A model generated the notes under the pieces. The model had not been told where the DNA came from. It was given only the letters and a program-made list of their open reading frames with translations, and did not search any database. A stretch of DNA of 64,000 nt, from positions 110,546,259-110,610,258 of the forward strand of contig OZ005653.1 in the NCBI GenBank assembly GCA_963930645.1, in the 5' to 3' direction. Below, one piece after another: positions 45,561 through 55,811 of this stretch (within the stretch, counting starts at the first letter, position 1; each line of letters opens with the position of its first letter). The stretch is from Salticus scenicus. Taxonomy: Eukaryota > Arthropoda > Arachnida > Araneae > Salticidae. The translations under genes and the position numbers were made by a program.

Positions 45561-47125
45561 TTATCCCTATACCTAAAACATATAATCAGGCCGTTAAATC
45601 TTCAGAATGTATTGAATGGAAAAATGCCATGGATGATGAGATAAATAATATGAAAACTCGTAAAGTTTGGCATCTGGTTAATTTACCGGAGGGGAAAAAA
45701 GTTTTGGGAAATAGATGGGTATACGCCGTTAAAAGAGATGAGCTAGGAAACGTTGCCCGCTTTAAAGCGAGGCTCGTGGCCCAGGGCTTTCATCAGATAA
45801 AGGGGGACACTTATGACGAGACGTTTTCACCCGTCGTTAATTTCTCAGTAATACGTTTCTTTTTTTCATTATTGGTCTCATGTTATAAATGGCATAATGT
45901 TCAATGCGATATAAAATGTGCTTATCTTTATGCACCTTTAAAAGAAGAAATTTATATGTCTCAGCCAAAAGGATATGTTGTAAAGGGAGGGGAAAATCTT
46001 GTTTGTAAACTAGACAAAGCGTTATATGGCCTTCATCAAAGTGGTCGGCTCTGGTATTATGAGTTAAATAAAGTACTATTAGATTTAGGGTTTAATAAAT
46101 TTAACTGGTGTAATTGTTCATATTATTTTGAAAATTATATTGTTTTATTAGTTTATGTAGATGATTTAGTTTTGTTTGGTAAAAATCAATTTCAAATAGA
46201 CAAAATTCTTAATTTATTAAAATGTAAATTTGATATAAAAATTTTAGGTAAAACCAAGAAATTACTTGGTGTAGAATTTAATTATGAAAATGATTCAGTA
46301 CAAATTTTTCAGGAATTATATATTAATGAAGTGTATGACAGGTTTAAGTCGTTTAACATCCCTTTCTGCTCATTACCTATTGTAAAAGGCATTAAGTATT
46401 CGAAAAAAGATTGTCCTACTAATCAAAATGAAATTGATGAAATGTCTAAATTTCCATATCGGAATATCTTAGGATGTTTATCTTTCATTGCAAACAGGAC
46501 ACGACCTGATATTGCCTACGCAGTTAATATATTCAGTCAATTTCAAAATTCACCGGGGTTTAATCATTGGAATGGGTTAATTAAATTACTTGGGTATGTT
46601 TCGTGTACTCGAGATTTGAAATTAAATTTGAATTGTTTTAATCCATGTTTAACTGCTTTCTCTGACGCTGATTTCGCGATGAATAGAGATGACTTCGTAT
46701 CAATGGGGGGACAAATTTTATTTTTGGATAATAGCCCTATTTCTTGGAAAACCTTTAAGCAAAAAAGTGTTTGCCTTTCAACCATGGAAAGTGAATTTGT
46801 ATCCATGTGTGACGGGGTTAAAGAATTAATGTGGTTTGATAATATATTACGAGATTGTATTGATTTTAAATTAATTGCTATTTCATATGAACCACCAATA
46901 CTTTTTGCTGATAACCAAGCAGATATTAATTTTACGAGGTCTCCTATAGAGAATAACAAATCCAAACATATTAATGTAAAATTATTTTTCATCCGTGAAT
47001 GGCTATTTGAGGAACGGTTTGATTTAAAATATGTAAATACTAAAAATAACTTTGCCGATCCCTTCACAAAGCCCCTTACTAAAGGTGATATGTCTAAGTT
47101 TGTAAATAAGGTATTTATTAAGTAA
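45557..47125 (+). CDS. Copia reverse transcriptase-RNase H (by readthrough)
   Basis: About 522 aa if read through from 45557; the first internal ATG is at 45629 and would give 498 aa, starting at MDDEINNMKTRKVWHLV. The RT domain (RVT_2) shows RWVYAVKRDE, ARLVAQGFHQ, CDIKCAYLYAPLKEEIYM and the catalytic YVDD (first Asp is residue 178 of the 498-aa form). RNase H follows with FSDADFAMNRDD, SISWKTFKQKSVCLSTMESEF and FADNQADINFT, ending DPFTKPLTKGDM. With the UGA decoded, Gag-Pol would be about 1380 aa, near the 1409 aa of Drosophila copia. Starting at 45629 without readthrough would omit the beginning of the domain and need an internal start, which I judge less likely. Confidence 0.93.
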   Translation, partial: LVIPIPKTYNQAVKSSECIEWKNAMDDEINNMKTRKVWHLVNLPEGKKVLGNRWVYAVKRDELGNVARFKARLVAQGFHQIKGDTYDETFSPVVNFSVIRFFFSLLVSCYKWHNVQCDIKCAYLYAPLKEEIYMSQPKGYVVKGGENLVCKLDKALYGLHQSGRLWYYELNKVLLDLGFNKFNWCNCSYYFENYIVLLVYVDDLVLFGKNQFQIDKILNLLKCKFDIKILGKTKKLLGVEFNYENDSVQIFQELYINEVYDRFKSFNIPFCSLPIVKGIKYSKKDCPTNQNEIDEMSKFPYRNILGCLSFIANRTRPDIAYAVNIFSQFQNSPGFNHWNGLIKLLGYVSCTRDLKLNLNCFNPCLTAFSDADFAMNRDDFVSMGGQILFLDNSPISWKTFKQKSVCLSTMESEFVSMCDGVKELMWFDNILRDCIDFKLIAISYEPPILFADNQADINFTRSPIENNKSKHINVKLFFIREWLFEERFDLKYVNTKNNFADPFTKPLTKGDMSKFVNKVFIK

Positions 47126-47675
47126 ATGTATATAGAGTAAATTTGTATAATATATATTTGAATTTTTTTTTGAAACTGAAAAATGTTTTTTAGAGGGATA
47201 TGTATGCATTTTCTTGGTGGGTTTTTCCTACGTTTTCCATTGTGTAGTGATGTATAGTTTAGTTTAACTTTTGTATGAGAGAAATTCGTAGCGCTACGTG
47301 TAATTGGTTATGTGTATGTTATATAAATGTTTCATATATTTGTGAATATCATCGTTTTCTTATTTTGACAATGGGGAATGGGGGAAAAAAAAGGTTTCCT
47401 TGAAATGCTGTGCATATTTGCTCTGTATTAATATCTTGTTCTTTCTTTTAGTAGATATGTATAGAATATTGATAGTGCTACTTTTTTTTGATTGTGAGTT
47501 GGACTTGTGGACTCTTGATCTTATAACTGACAAGCCTTCTAGCTTTGTGTGAAGTATATTCTGTAGAAGACATATGTGAATCTCTCAAGTCACTAAATAT
47601 TCAAGGAATTTTTTTATTTCTTTTCTAATAAAGTTTATATTGTAATTGCTGACGTTTGTGTTTGTCGAATCAACA

Positions 47676-47688
47676 CGGTGGGGGGCCT
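47676..47688 (+). other. Polypurine tract
   Basis: CGGTGGGGGGCCT sits directly before the 3' LTR (47689), the position where plus-strand DNA synthesis is primed. The same sequence in complement precedes the LTR in copy 2 (49991-50003). Confidence 0.7.
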
Positions 47689-48657
47689 TGTTGTAAAATT
47701 TATACCCTTTCCGTGTTGATTCTCAAATTTAAATTTAAATTCATTCACTACTTAAATATAATTTAAATTCACTTTATAACCTTTAAAATTTAAGTTATTA
47801 ATTAAATGAATTATAGCGTTTAGTGCTATTTTCTCTTTTGATACTGCCATTTGAGTTAAAGATATATTAAAATTAAAAAAAAAACTTAATGATAATTACT
47901 TTTAGTTAAAAATTATATTCCTTATTGATATATTTATGTTTAAGTCTTTTGAAATAACTTTAATTACTTACCTCATATTTAAAAGCATATTTTATTAAAA
48001 TTAACTTAAAGAAAAATATGTTTAAATCCTTTTACGGATTGTTCATTTCGCTACTTAGCGAGGAGATGTAATATTTTTTCAACTGCAGAGTCTCTTTGCT
48101 AAGCCCATAGATGGCGGCTGACTCGCAGCGTCGTGTTGCTATAGTTATGGGAGGCGTTCCTATTCTACAGCATCTAGTAGATGTTACTTTGAATCCGTTT
48201 CGTGACTATAAAAAGGAGGTAGGAAATATGTAATCAGTCTCTTAAGCTCTGAAGCCTTTAATCTTTTAAGCTTTTATGTTTTTTCAGTTTAGCTCAAAGT
48301 CATGAGCTGGTATTTCGATATAATTATAAACTGTTTAGTTTTCTTATGATTGTAAATTACGTTTTTTGTGACTTGTTCGTTTAGTGAAAAGTAGCTTTCT
48401 ATTTGAACTCAGTATGGCAGTATGTTTAAGGGTATTTAACCTCTCGTCAGCAACCTTTCTAAAATTGTTTCAGCTGATTTAATGTTATTCATCATTTTGT
48501 TTCAACTTTAATAAACTGGTTTAATCGAACTTTTGTCTTCAATGAATGCCACATATATTTATCTTCTTTATAGCTTTTTAGAGCTGAGCAACTATCATTT
48601 CACTGCACTGCTAACTCTGCTAACTTGATATATGTGGAAATTGTTTTTTTCACAATA
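47689..48657 (+). repeat. Copia copy 1 3' LTR
   Basis: 969 bp, matching the 5' LTR apart from ten rather than twelve A in one run. It is followed by the target duplication AATAC and resumption of Helitron subrepeat sequence. Confidence 0.95.
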
Positions 48658-49000
48658 AATACACGCGCTGCGCGCGCGTATTCCTTCCCTGCCCCTTTAT
48701 GCCCCCTAGAAAAAAGCGCACAACTTAAGTGATACCCTAACCCTACGTACCCCCTAAAAAAATCATTTCTGATCGGGTAAAAACTCGCACCGGGTCCCCA
48801 CTGCCTTCGGCAGCGAAGTCCCGTGCGCGCTGCGCGCGCACAACTTACCGAATACACGCGCTGCGCGCGCGTATTCCTTCCCTGGCCCTTTGTGCCCCCT
48901 AAAAAAATCATTTCTCATCGGGTAAAAACTCGCACCGGGTCCCCACAGCCTTCGGCATCGCAGTTCCGTGCGCGCTGCGCGCGCACAACTTCAGGGATAC
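48658..49000 (-). repeat. Helitron GC-rich subrepeat segment between copias
   Basis: This is part of the inner Helitron and separates the two retrotransposons. It shows GCGCGCTGCGCGCGCA and CTGCCTTCGGCAGCG palindromes, and TGATCGGGTAAAAACTCGCA boxes. Minus-strand ORFs here (e.g. from 48911) are repeat translations. Confidence 0.8.
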
Positions 49001-49990
49001 TGTTGTGAAAAAAACAATTTCCACCTATGTTAAATTTGCAGAATTAGCAGTGCAGTGAAATGATAGTTGCTCAGCTCTAATAAGCTATAAAAAAGATAAA
49101 TATATGTGGCATTCATTGAAGACAAAAGTTCAATTAAAACAGTTTATTAAAGTTGAAACAAAAGATGAATAACATTAAACCAGCTGAAACAATTGTAGAA
49201 TCTTGCTGACGAAAGGTTAAATACCCTTAAAATACTGCCATACTGAGTTCAAATAGAAAGCTACTATTCATTGTGACATAACTAGATACACTAAACGAAC
49301 AAGTCACAAAAACGTAATTTACAATCATAATAAAACTAAACAGTTTATAATTATATCGAAATACCAGCTCATGACTTTGAGCTAAACTGAAAAAACATAA
49401 ACGCTTAAAAGATTAAGGGCTTCAGAGCTTAAGAGCTTAAGAGACTGATTACATATTTCCTACCTCCTTTTACAGTCGCGAAACGGATTCAAAGTAACAG
49501 CTACTAGATGCTGTAGAATAGGAACGCCTCTCATAACTATAGCAACACGACGCTGCGAGTCGGCCGCCATCTGTGTGCTAAGCAAAAAGACTCTGCAGTT
49601 GAAAAAATATTACATCTCCTCGCTAAGTAGCGAAAAGAACAATCCGTAAAAGGATTTAAACATATTTTTCTTTAAGTTAATTTTAATAAAATATGCTTTT
49701 AAATATGAGGTAAGTAATTAAAGTTATTTCAAATGACTTAAACATAAATATATTAATAAGGAATATAATTTTTAACTAAAAGTAATTATCATTAAGATTT
49801 TTTTAATTTTAATATATCTTTAACTCAAATGGCAGCATCAAAAGAGAAAATAGCACTAAACGCTATAATTCATTTAATTAATAACTTAAACTTTAAAGGT
49901 TATAAAGTGAATTTAAATTATATTTAAGTAGTGAATGAATTTAAATTTAAATTTGAGAATCAACACGGAAAGGGTATAAATTTTACAACA
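49001..49990 (-). repeat. Copia copy 2 3' LTR
   Basis: Left-hand LTR on the plus strand. About the first 385 bp match the right-hand LTR almost exactly (one difference seen). The remaining U3-side ~600 bp differs at many sites, including a TATA box altered to TGTAAAA near 49470. Confidence 0.93.
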
Positions 49991-50581
49991 AGGCCCCCCA
50001 CCGTGTTGATTCGACAAACACAAACGTCAGCAATTACAATATTAATTTTATTAGAAAAGTAATAAAAAAAAATTCCTTGAATATTTAGTGACTTGACAAC
50101 AGATTCACATATGTCTTCTACAGAAAATACTTCACACAAAGCTAGAAGGCTTGTCAATCATAAGATCAAGAGTCCACAAGTCCAACTCACAATAAAAAAA
50201 AACAGTAGCATTATCAATTTACTATACACATCTACTAAAAGAAAGAACAAGATATTAATACAGAGCAAATATGCACAGCATTTCAAGGAAACCTTTTTTT
50301 CCCCCATTCCCCCATTGTCAAAATAAGAAAACGATGATATTCACAAATATATGAAACATTTACATAACATACACATAACCAATTACACGTAGCGCTACGA
50401 ATTTCTCTCATACAAAAGTTAAACTAAACTATACATCACTACACAATGGAAAACGTAGGAAAAACCCACCAAGAAAATGCATACATATCCCTCTAAAAAA
50501 ACATTTTTCAGTTTCAAAAAAAAAAATTTAAATATATATTATACGTTCAAAAAAAAAAATTTAAATTTACTCTACATACAT

Positions 50582-52151
50582 TTACTTAATAAATACCTTA
50601 TTTACAAATTTAGACATATCACCTTTAGTAAGGGGCTTTGTGAAGGGATCGGCAAAGTTATCTTTAGTATTTACATATTTTAAATCAAACCGTTCCTCAA
50701 ATAACCATTCACGGATGAAAAATAACTTTACATTAATATGTTTGGATTTGTTATTCTCTATAGGAGATCTCGTAAAATTAATTGCCGCTTGGTTATCAGC
50801 AAAAAGTATTGGTGGTTCATATGAAATAGAAGTTAATTTAAAATCAATACAATCTCGTAATATATTATCAAACCACATTAATTCTTTAACCCCGTCACAC
50901 ATGGAAAAAAATTCACTTTCCATGGTTGAAAGGCAAACACTTTTTTTGCTTAAAAGTTTTCCAAGAAATAGGGCTATTATCCAAAAATAAAATTTGTCCC
51001 CCCATTGATACGAAGTCATCTCTATTCATCGCGAAATCAGCGTCAGAGAAAGCAGTTAAACATGGATTAAAACAATTCAAATTTAATTTCAAATCTCGAG
51101 TACACGAAACATACCCAAGCAATTTAATTAACCCATTCCAATGATTAAACCCCGGTGAATTTTGAAATTGACTGAATATATTAACTGCGTAGGCAATATC
51201 AGGTCGTGTCCTGTTTGCAATGAAAGATAGACATGCTAAGATATTCCGATATGGAAATCTAGACATTTCATCAATTTCATTTTGATTAGTAGGACAATCT
51301 TTTTTCGAATACTTAATGCCTTTTACAATAGGTAATGAGCAATAAGGAATATTATAAGATTTAAACCTGTCATACACTTCATTAATATATAATTCCTAAA
51401 AAATTTGTACTGAATCATTTTCATAATTAAATTCTACACCAAGTAATTTCTTGGTTTTACCTAAAATTTTTATATCAAATTTACATTTTAATAAATTAAG
51501 AATTTTATCTATTTGAAACTGATTTTTACCAAACAAAACTAAATCATCTACATAAACTAATAAAACAATATAATTTTCAAAATAATATGAACAATTACAC
51601 CAGTTAAATTTATTAAACCCTAAATCTAATAGTACTTTATTTAACTCATAATACCAGAGCCGACCACTTTGATGAAGGCCGTATAACGCTTTGTCTAATT
51701 TACAAACGAGATTTTCCCCTCCCTTTACAACATATCCTTTTGGCTGATACATATAAATTTCTTCTTTTAAAGGTGCATAAAGATAAGCACATTTTATATC
51801 GCATTGAACGTTATGCCATTTATAACATGAGACCAATAATGAAAAAAAGAAACGTATTACTGAGAAATTAACGACGGGTGAAAACGTCTCGTCATAACTG
51901 TCCCCCTTTATCTGATGAAAGCCTTGGGCCACGAGCCTCGCTTTAAAGCGGGCAACGTTTCCTAGCTCATCTCTTTTAACGGCGTATACTCATCTATTTC
52001 CCAAAACTTTTTTCCCCTCCGGTAAATTAACCAGATGCCAAACTTTACGAGTTTTCATATTATTTATCTCATCATCCATGGCATTTTTCCATTCAATACA
52101 TTCTGAAGATTTAACGGCCTGATTATATGTTTTAGGTACAGGGATAACTAG
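50582..52151 (-). pseudogene. Copia copy 2 RT-RNase H, broken
   Basis: Continues in frame after the UGA at 52152-52154. Three further lesions disable it. A Trp codon in the RWVYAVK motif is TGA at 51990-51992. A Gln codon (FQELY) is TAG at 51396-51398. One extra A in a run (T-run 50941-50947 on the plus strand, 7 against 6 in copy 1) shifts the frame within the RNase H region. YVDD and the RNase H motifs DADFA, LSTMESEF, DNQAAIN are otherwise present. These lesions look like ordinary decay, unlike the shared UGA. Confidence 0.95.
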
Positions 52152-52154
52152 TCA
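52148..52154 (-). promoter_or_regulatory. Readthrough site in copia copy 2 (UGA CUAG)
   Basis: On the minus strand the sequence is TCA TGA CTA GTT ATC CCT, identical to copy 1 around the stop, and the downstream frame is kept up to an unrelated stop 160 bases later. Confidence 0.65.
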
Positions 52155-54725
52155 TGATTTTTTATGAGTTAAACTTGAAGTTGGGTTATCTGAGTTTTGC
52201 TGATCAACCACCCCCTCGAACTTATTACTACTAGAGAAATCAAAAAAATTAGAGTCAAAAATTAAATTATTTTTATCACAATATTGCTTGACATCGTTCA
52301 TCGATCTCAATCTAGTTTTAGTGTTGTCCGGGTAATAGAAGATGTCAACTCTGTCACTCATTTTTCTGGGTACGGGTTTTCTATTCCAAGTAATTGAAGA
52401 AAGAGGTTTAAGAGAAGATTTATCTACAGGAGTTTCATCGACGGGCTCGTCACTAGAATCATCGGGCTCACCTCCGAAAACAATGTCAACAGGATCGGAA
52501 GCTTGACAATCAACTGGACTTTCCGGAAGTAAGTCCAATTCCTCCAGTGAGGTGCCCATCACCGCTCCACTGCATTTACTAAATAGCTGATCAGAGAACG
52601 TTACGTTTATGGTTTCAACTATTTTATCCTCATCCTCCAACCAAATTTTATACCCCTTAGTCTTTAATGAATAACCTATCAGTACTCCCTTTTTAGCCTT
52701 AGGTTCAAGCTTATGGTCTCTATGCTGTTTTGGGATCCCAACATACGAAATTAATCCAAACGGCTTCAGGTGTCTTACGGATGGTTTAAACCCAGTATAT
52801 AACTCAAAAGGAGTCTTAGTTTGTCCCCTATGGATTAAACGGTTCCAAGTGTACGCGAAATACAACATTGCATCGGGCCAGAAAGAAAAAGGCAAACCAC
52901 TATCCGTGATAATAGCTCTAACACAATTTAAAGAAGTTTGATTAAACCGCTCACTTAACCCATTTTGCTCAGGTGTGAACGTGTTAATTAACTCATGAAC
53001 AACTCCACTTTTACTACAAAATGATTTGAAATTGTCATTTACAAATTCGGAACCATTATCCGTACGAATAGCTTTTAATTTTTTATTCAAACTACGTTCA
53101 GCCCGTGCAATGTGCCTCTCGAATACACCAAAAACCTGAGACTTATCTTTTAAATGATAAACAGCAACCCTTTTAGAAAATCCATCAATAATGGACAAAA
53201 AGAACCTTTCCCCATTTTTACCAGTTACCTTAATTGGGCCCCAGACGTCCATAAATACTTTCTCTAACGGTGACCTAACGCCATGAACATCGGATGATTT
53301 AAAAGACACACGGTTTTGTTTACTAATCCTACAAGGCTCACAAAAAAATTTCTTAAACTTAAGTTTAGGAAGGCCCCTCACCCCGTTCTTCTTGCTAGTA
53401 TTTACAATAGTATCAGGACTTACATGCCCAAAACGAGCATGCCAATACCCAATTTCATTAACTTTTGCAAGAGAAACTGAAGGATTTTCTGGGTGCCCCC
53501 CATTCGCTTTACTCCCCTTTTTAACTTTAGAAACATTAGGATATAAATAGTAAACACCGTCTTTAATTTTAGCAGTAAAAGTATGTCTTTTATCTCTACC
53601 GAACACCGACACTCGGCCCTTACCGCCAGTGTATGTGGCACCGTTCACATCTAATTTAGGACCCGATATTAAATTTTTCCGTAACTTTGGGGAATATAAC
53701 ACATCTTTTAAATAAAATACATTTTTACCAAAATTCAACTTAACAGTTCCTTTAGCAGTAATAGGAAAACTAATACCATCGATCGCGACAAAGAGCTCCT
53801 CTCCCTCAACAGAAGTATAATGCTCAAAAAGCTCTAAATTTTTTAGAAAATGATTTGAAGCAGCAGTATCAAAAATAAAGCTGTCACCATCACTTAAATT
53901 ACTAAAATTAGCTTGAGCTATGTAGTAGGAGGGGGGAGATTTGCATTTGTCACGACCGTTGGAGTTATACCTTAAATTTCTAGGTTTAAATTTAACATTA
54001 CTATTCAAAAAACAGTTTTTCTTAAAGTGGCCAATACGGCCACACTTAAAACAAGTTAAAGGTTTTTTACCTTTGTGCTGGACGTTCTGTATCTGAACAC
54101 TGTTATAGGCATCTTTCTTAATATCACCTTCTCGAAGCTGTAGACGCGATTCCTCCGTTGTTAACTCGGACACAATACTCTGGAACTTGAACTGGTCGTT
54201 CTTCCAACGCAACAAATATTGCACTGCAGATTCAAACTTGGATGGTAAGTGTTGCAAGAGCTGGAAACAGCAATACACATCTTCCATAGCATGGCCAATT
54301 TCACGCAGCTGGTCCAGTATTCTTGATAACCGGGTTACAAAAGAATTCACTGTTTCATTCTCAGACATTCTACAATTAATGAACTCTGTAAACAGTCCCA
54401 TATGATGAGCTCTTGAGTCTGATATAAAGGTCTTCTTCAAAGTCTCCCAGGCATCAATAGCACAATCACAATTTTCAATAATGCTTCTGACTTCAGGCGA
54501 TGTATTCAGATAAATAGTTGATAATGCAACTCGACTACGTGATTTGAAATCCTCCACTTGTTTTGAAGTTATTCCAGACTCAGCGTCTTCAACAGGCAGT
54601 TTTTCTTTTTTACATATTATATTCCAGCAGTTTCTTTCAATTAAAATAAATTTAATGTCCTTGACCCACGTAGTATAATTATTCATCCGTAATTTTTCAA
54701 TCGTGGGATTTAAACTCACTGCCAT
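52152..54725 (-). CDS. Copia Gag-protease-integrase polyprotein, copy 2
   Basis: 857 aa, the same length as copy 1, with all domains present: Gag, CCHC knuckle CFKCGRIGHFKKNC, protease FDTAASNHF, integrase HHCC and DD35E triad (MDVWGP, RTDNGSEF, NGLSER). Ends at the same SHKKS-UGA-CUAG as copy 1. About 27 residue differences by eye. The frame is open, so Gag and integrase could still be made and could act on other copies, although its own RT is broken. Several differences are conservative. Confidence 0.95.
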   Translation of the reverse strand: MAVSLNPTIEKLRMNNYTTWVKDIKFILIERNCWNIICKKEKLPVEDAESGITSKQVEDFKSRSRVALSTIYLNTSPEVRSIIENCDCAIDAWETLKKTFISDSRAHHMGLFTEFINCRMSENETVNSFVTRLSRILDQLREIGHAMEDVYCCFQLLQHLPSKFESAVQYLLRWKNDQFKFQSIVSELTTEESRLQLREGDIKKDAYNSVQIQNVQHKGKKPLTCFKCGRIGHFKKNCFLNSNVKFKPRNLRYNSNGRDKCKSPPSYYIAQANFSNLSDGDSFIFDTAASNHFLKNLELFEHYTSVEGEELFVAIDGISFPITAKGTVKLNFGKNVFYLKDVLYSPKLRKNLISGPKLDVNGATYTGGKGRVSVFGRDKRHTFTAKIKDGVYYLYPNVSKVKKGSKANGGHPENPSVSLAKVNEIGYWHARFGHVSPDTIVNTSKKNGVRGLPKLKFKKFFCEPCRISKQNRVSFKSSDVHGVRSPLEKVFMDVWGPIKVTGKNGERFFLSIIDGFSKRVAVYHLKDKSQVFGVFERHIARAERSLNKKLKAIRTDNGSEFVNDNFKSFCSKSGVVHELINTFTPEQNGLSERFNQTSLNCVRAIITDSGLPFSFWPDAMLYFAYTWNRLIHRGQTKTPFELYTGFKPSVRHLKPFGLISYVGIPKQHRDHKLEPKAKKGVLIGYSLKTKGYKIWLEDEDKIVETINVTFSDQLFSKCSGAVMGTSLEELDLLPESPVDCQASDPVDIVFGGEPDDSSDEPVDETPVDKSSLKPLSSITWNRKPVPRKMSDRVDIFYYPDNTKTRLRSMNDVKQYCDKNNLIFDSNFFDFSSSNKFEGVVDQQNSDNPTSSLTHKKS

Positions 54726-54808
54726 TTCAATTTCTTACCTTCAAACAATTAGAATGCCATAAAAACTATTATCAAAATTTTAAATGCTATGAGCTGACAA
54801 CGAGCCAA

Positions 54809-54823
54809 ACTGGGCCCATAACC
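54809..54823 (-). other. Primer binding site (initiator tRNA-Met half-molecule type)
   Basis: Minus-strand GGTTATGGGCCCAGT lies 4 bases inside the LTR boundary and is complementary to ACUGGGCCCAUAACC; all but its 5' A match the initiator tRNA-Met anticodon arm (CUGGGCCCAUAACC). Drosophila copia uses the same internal region of that tRNA. Confidence 0.75.
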
Positions 54824-54826
54824 ACT

Positions 54827-55811
54827 TGTTGTGAAAAAAACAATTTCCACATATGTTAAATTTGCAGAATTAGCAGTGCAGTGAAATGATAGTTGCTCAG
54901 CTCTAATAAGCTATAAAAAAGATAAATATATGTGGCATTCATTGAAGACAAAAGTTCAATTAAAACAGTTTATTAAAGTTGAAACAAAAGATGAATAACA
55001 TTAAACCAGCTGAAACAATTGTAGAATCTTGCTGACGAAAGGTTAAATACCCTTAAAATACTGCCATACTGAGTTCAAATAGAAAGCTACTATTCATTGT
55101 GACATAACTAGATACACTAAACGAACAAGTCACAAAAACGTAATTTACAATCATAATAAAACTAAACAGTTTATAATTATATCGAAATACCAGCTCATGA
55201 CTTTGAGCTAAACTGAAAAAACATAAAAGCTTAAGAGCTTAAGAAACTAAGAGATTAAGAGCCCTATTTCATATTTCTTACCTCCTTTTATAGCCGCGAA
55301 AGGATTCAAAGTAACAGCTACTTGATGCTGCACAGACGGCAATGCCTCCCATAACTATAGCAACACGACGCTGCGAGTCTGCTGCCATCTATGGGCTAAG
55401 CAAAAGACTCTGCAGTTGAAAAAATATAACATCTCCTTGCTAGATAGCGAAATGAACAATCCGTAAAAGGATTTAAACATATTTTCTTTAAGTTGATTTT
55501 AACAAAATATGCTTTTAAATATGAGGTAAGTAATTAAAGTTATTTCAAATGACTGAAACATAATTATACTAATAAGGAATATAACATTTAACTATAAGTA
55601 ATTATCATTAAGCTTTTTATTTTTAATTTTAATACATCTTTAACTCAATGGCAGTATCAAAAAGATAATAGCACTAAACGCTATAATTCATCTAATTAAT
55701 AATTTAAACTTTAAAGATTATAAAGTAAATCATTTAAATTATATTTAAGTAGTGAATGAATTTAAATTTAAATTTGAGAATCAACACGGAAAGGGTACAA
55801 ATTTTACAACA
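54827..55811 (-). repeat. Copia copy 2 5' LTR
   Basis: Ends TGTTGT/ACAACA. TATA box is intact (CTATAAAAGGAGG, minus strand near 55290). It differs from its 3' partner mainly in U3. Confidence 0.93.

Larger units (their letters stand above)
41914..48657 (+). mobile_element. Complete Ty1/copia LTR retrotransposon, copy 1
   Basis: 6744 bp with a 5-bp target duplication AATAC (41909-41913 and 48658-48662). LTRs of 971 and 969 bp appear identical by eye except for two fewer A in one A-run, so integration was recent. Internal order is primer site, Gag, protease, integrase, in-frame UGA, reverse transcriptase, RNase H, polypurine tract. That is the copia order (integrase before RT). No env. The only interruption is the UGA at 45554. 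Confidence 0.97.
49001..55811 (-). mobile_element. Ty1/copia retrotransposon, copy 2 (minus strand)
   Basis: 6811 bp, opposite in orientation to copy 1, with target duplication GATAC (48996-49000 and 55812-55816). LTRs are 990 bp (49001-49990) and 985 bp (54827-55811). Gag-protease-integrase is intact, but the RT-RNase H part has two extra stops and a frameshift. It shares the same UGA readthrough site. The coding part is about 97 percent identical to copy 1 at the protein level, while the LTRs differ more. Confidence 0.97.

Noticed and set aside
45629..47125. Independent second copia gene starting at ATG 45629
   Set aside because: The conserved RT start lies upstream of this ATG and in frame with Gag-Pol across the UGA, so readthrough explains it better. 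An internal start cannot be excluded.
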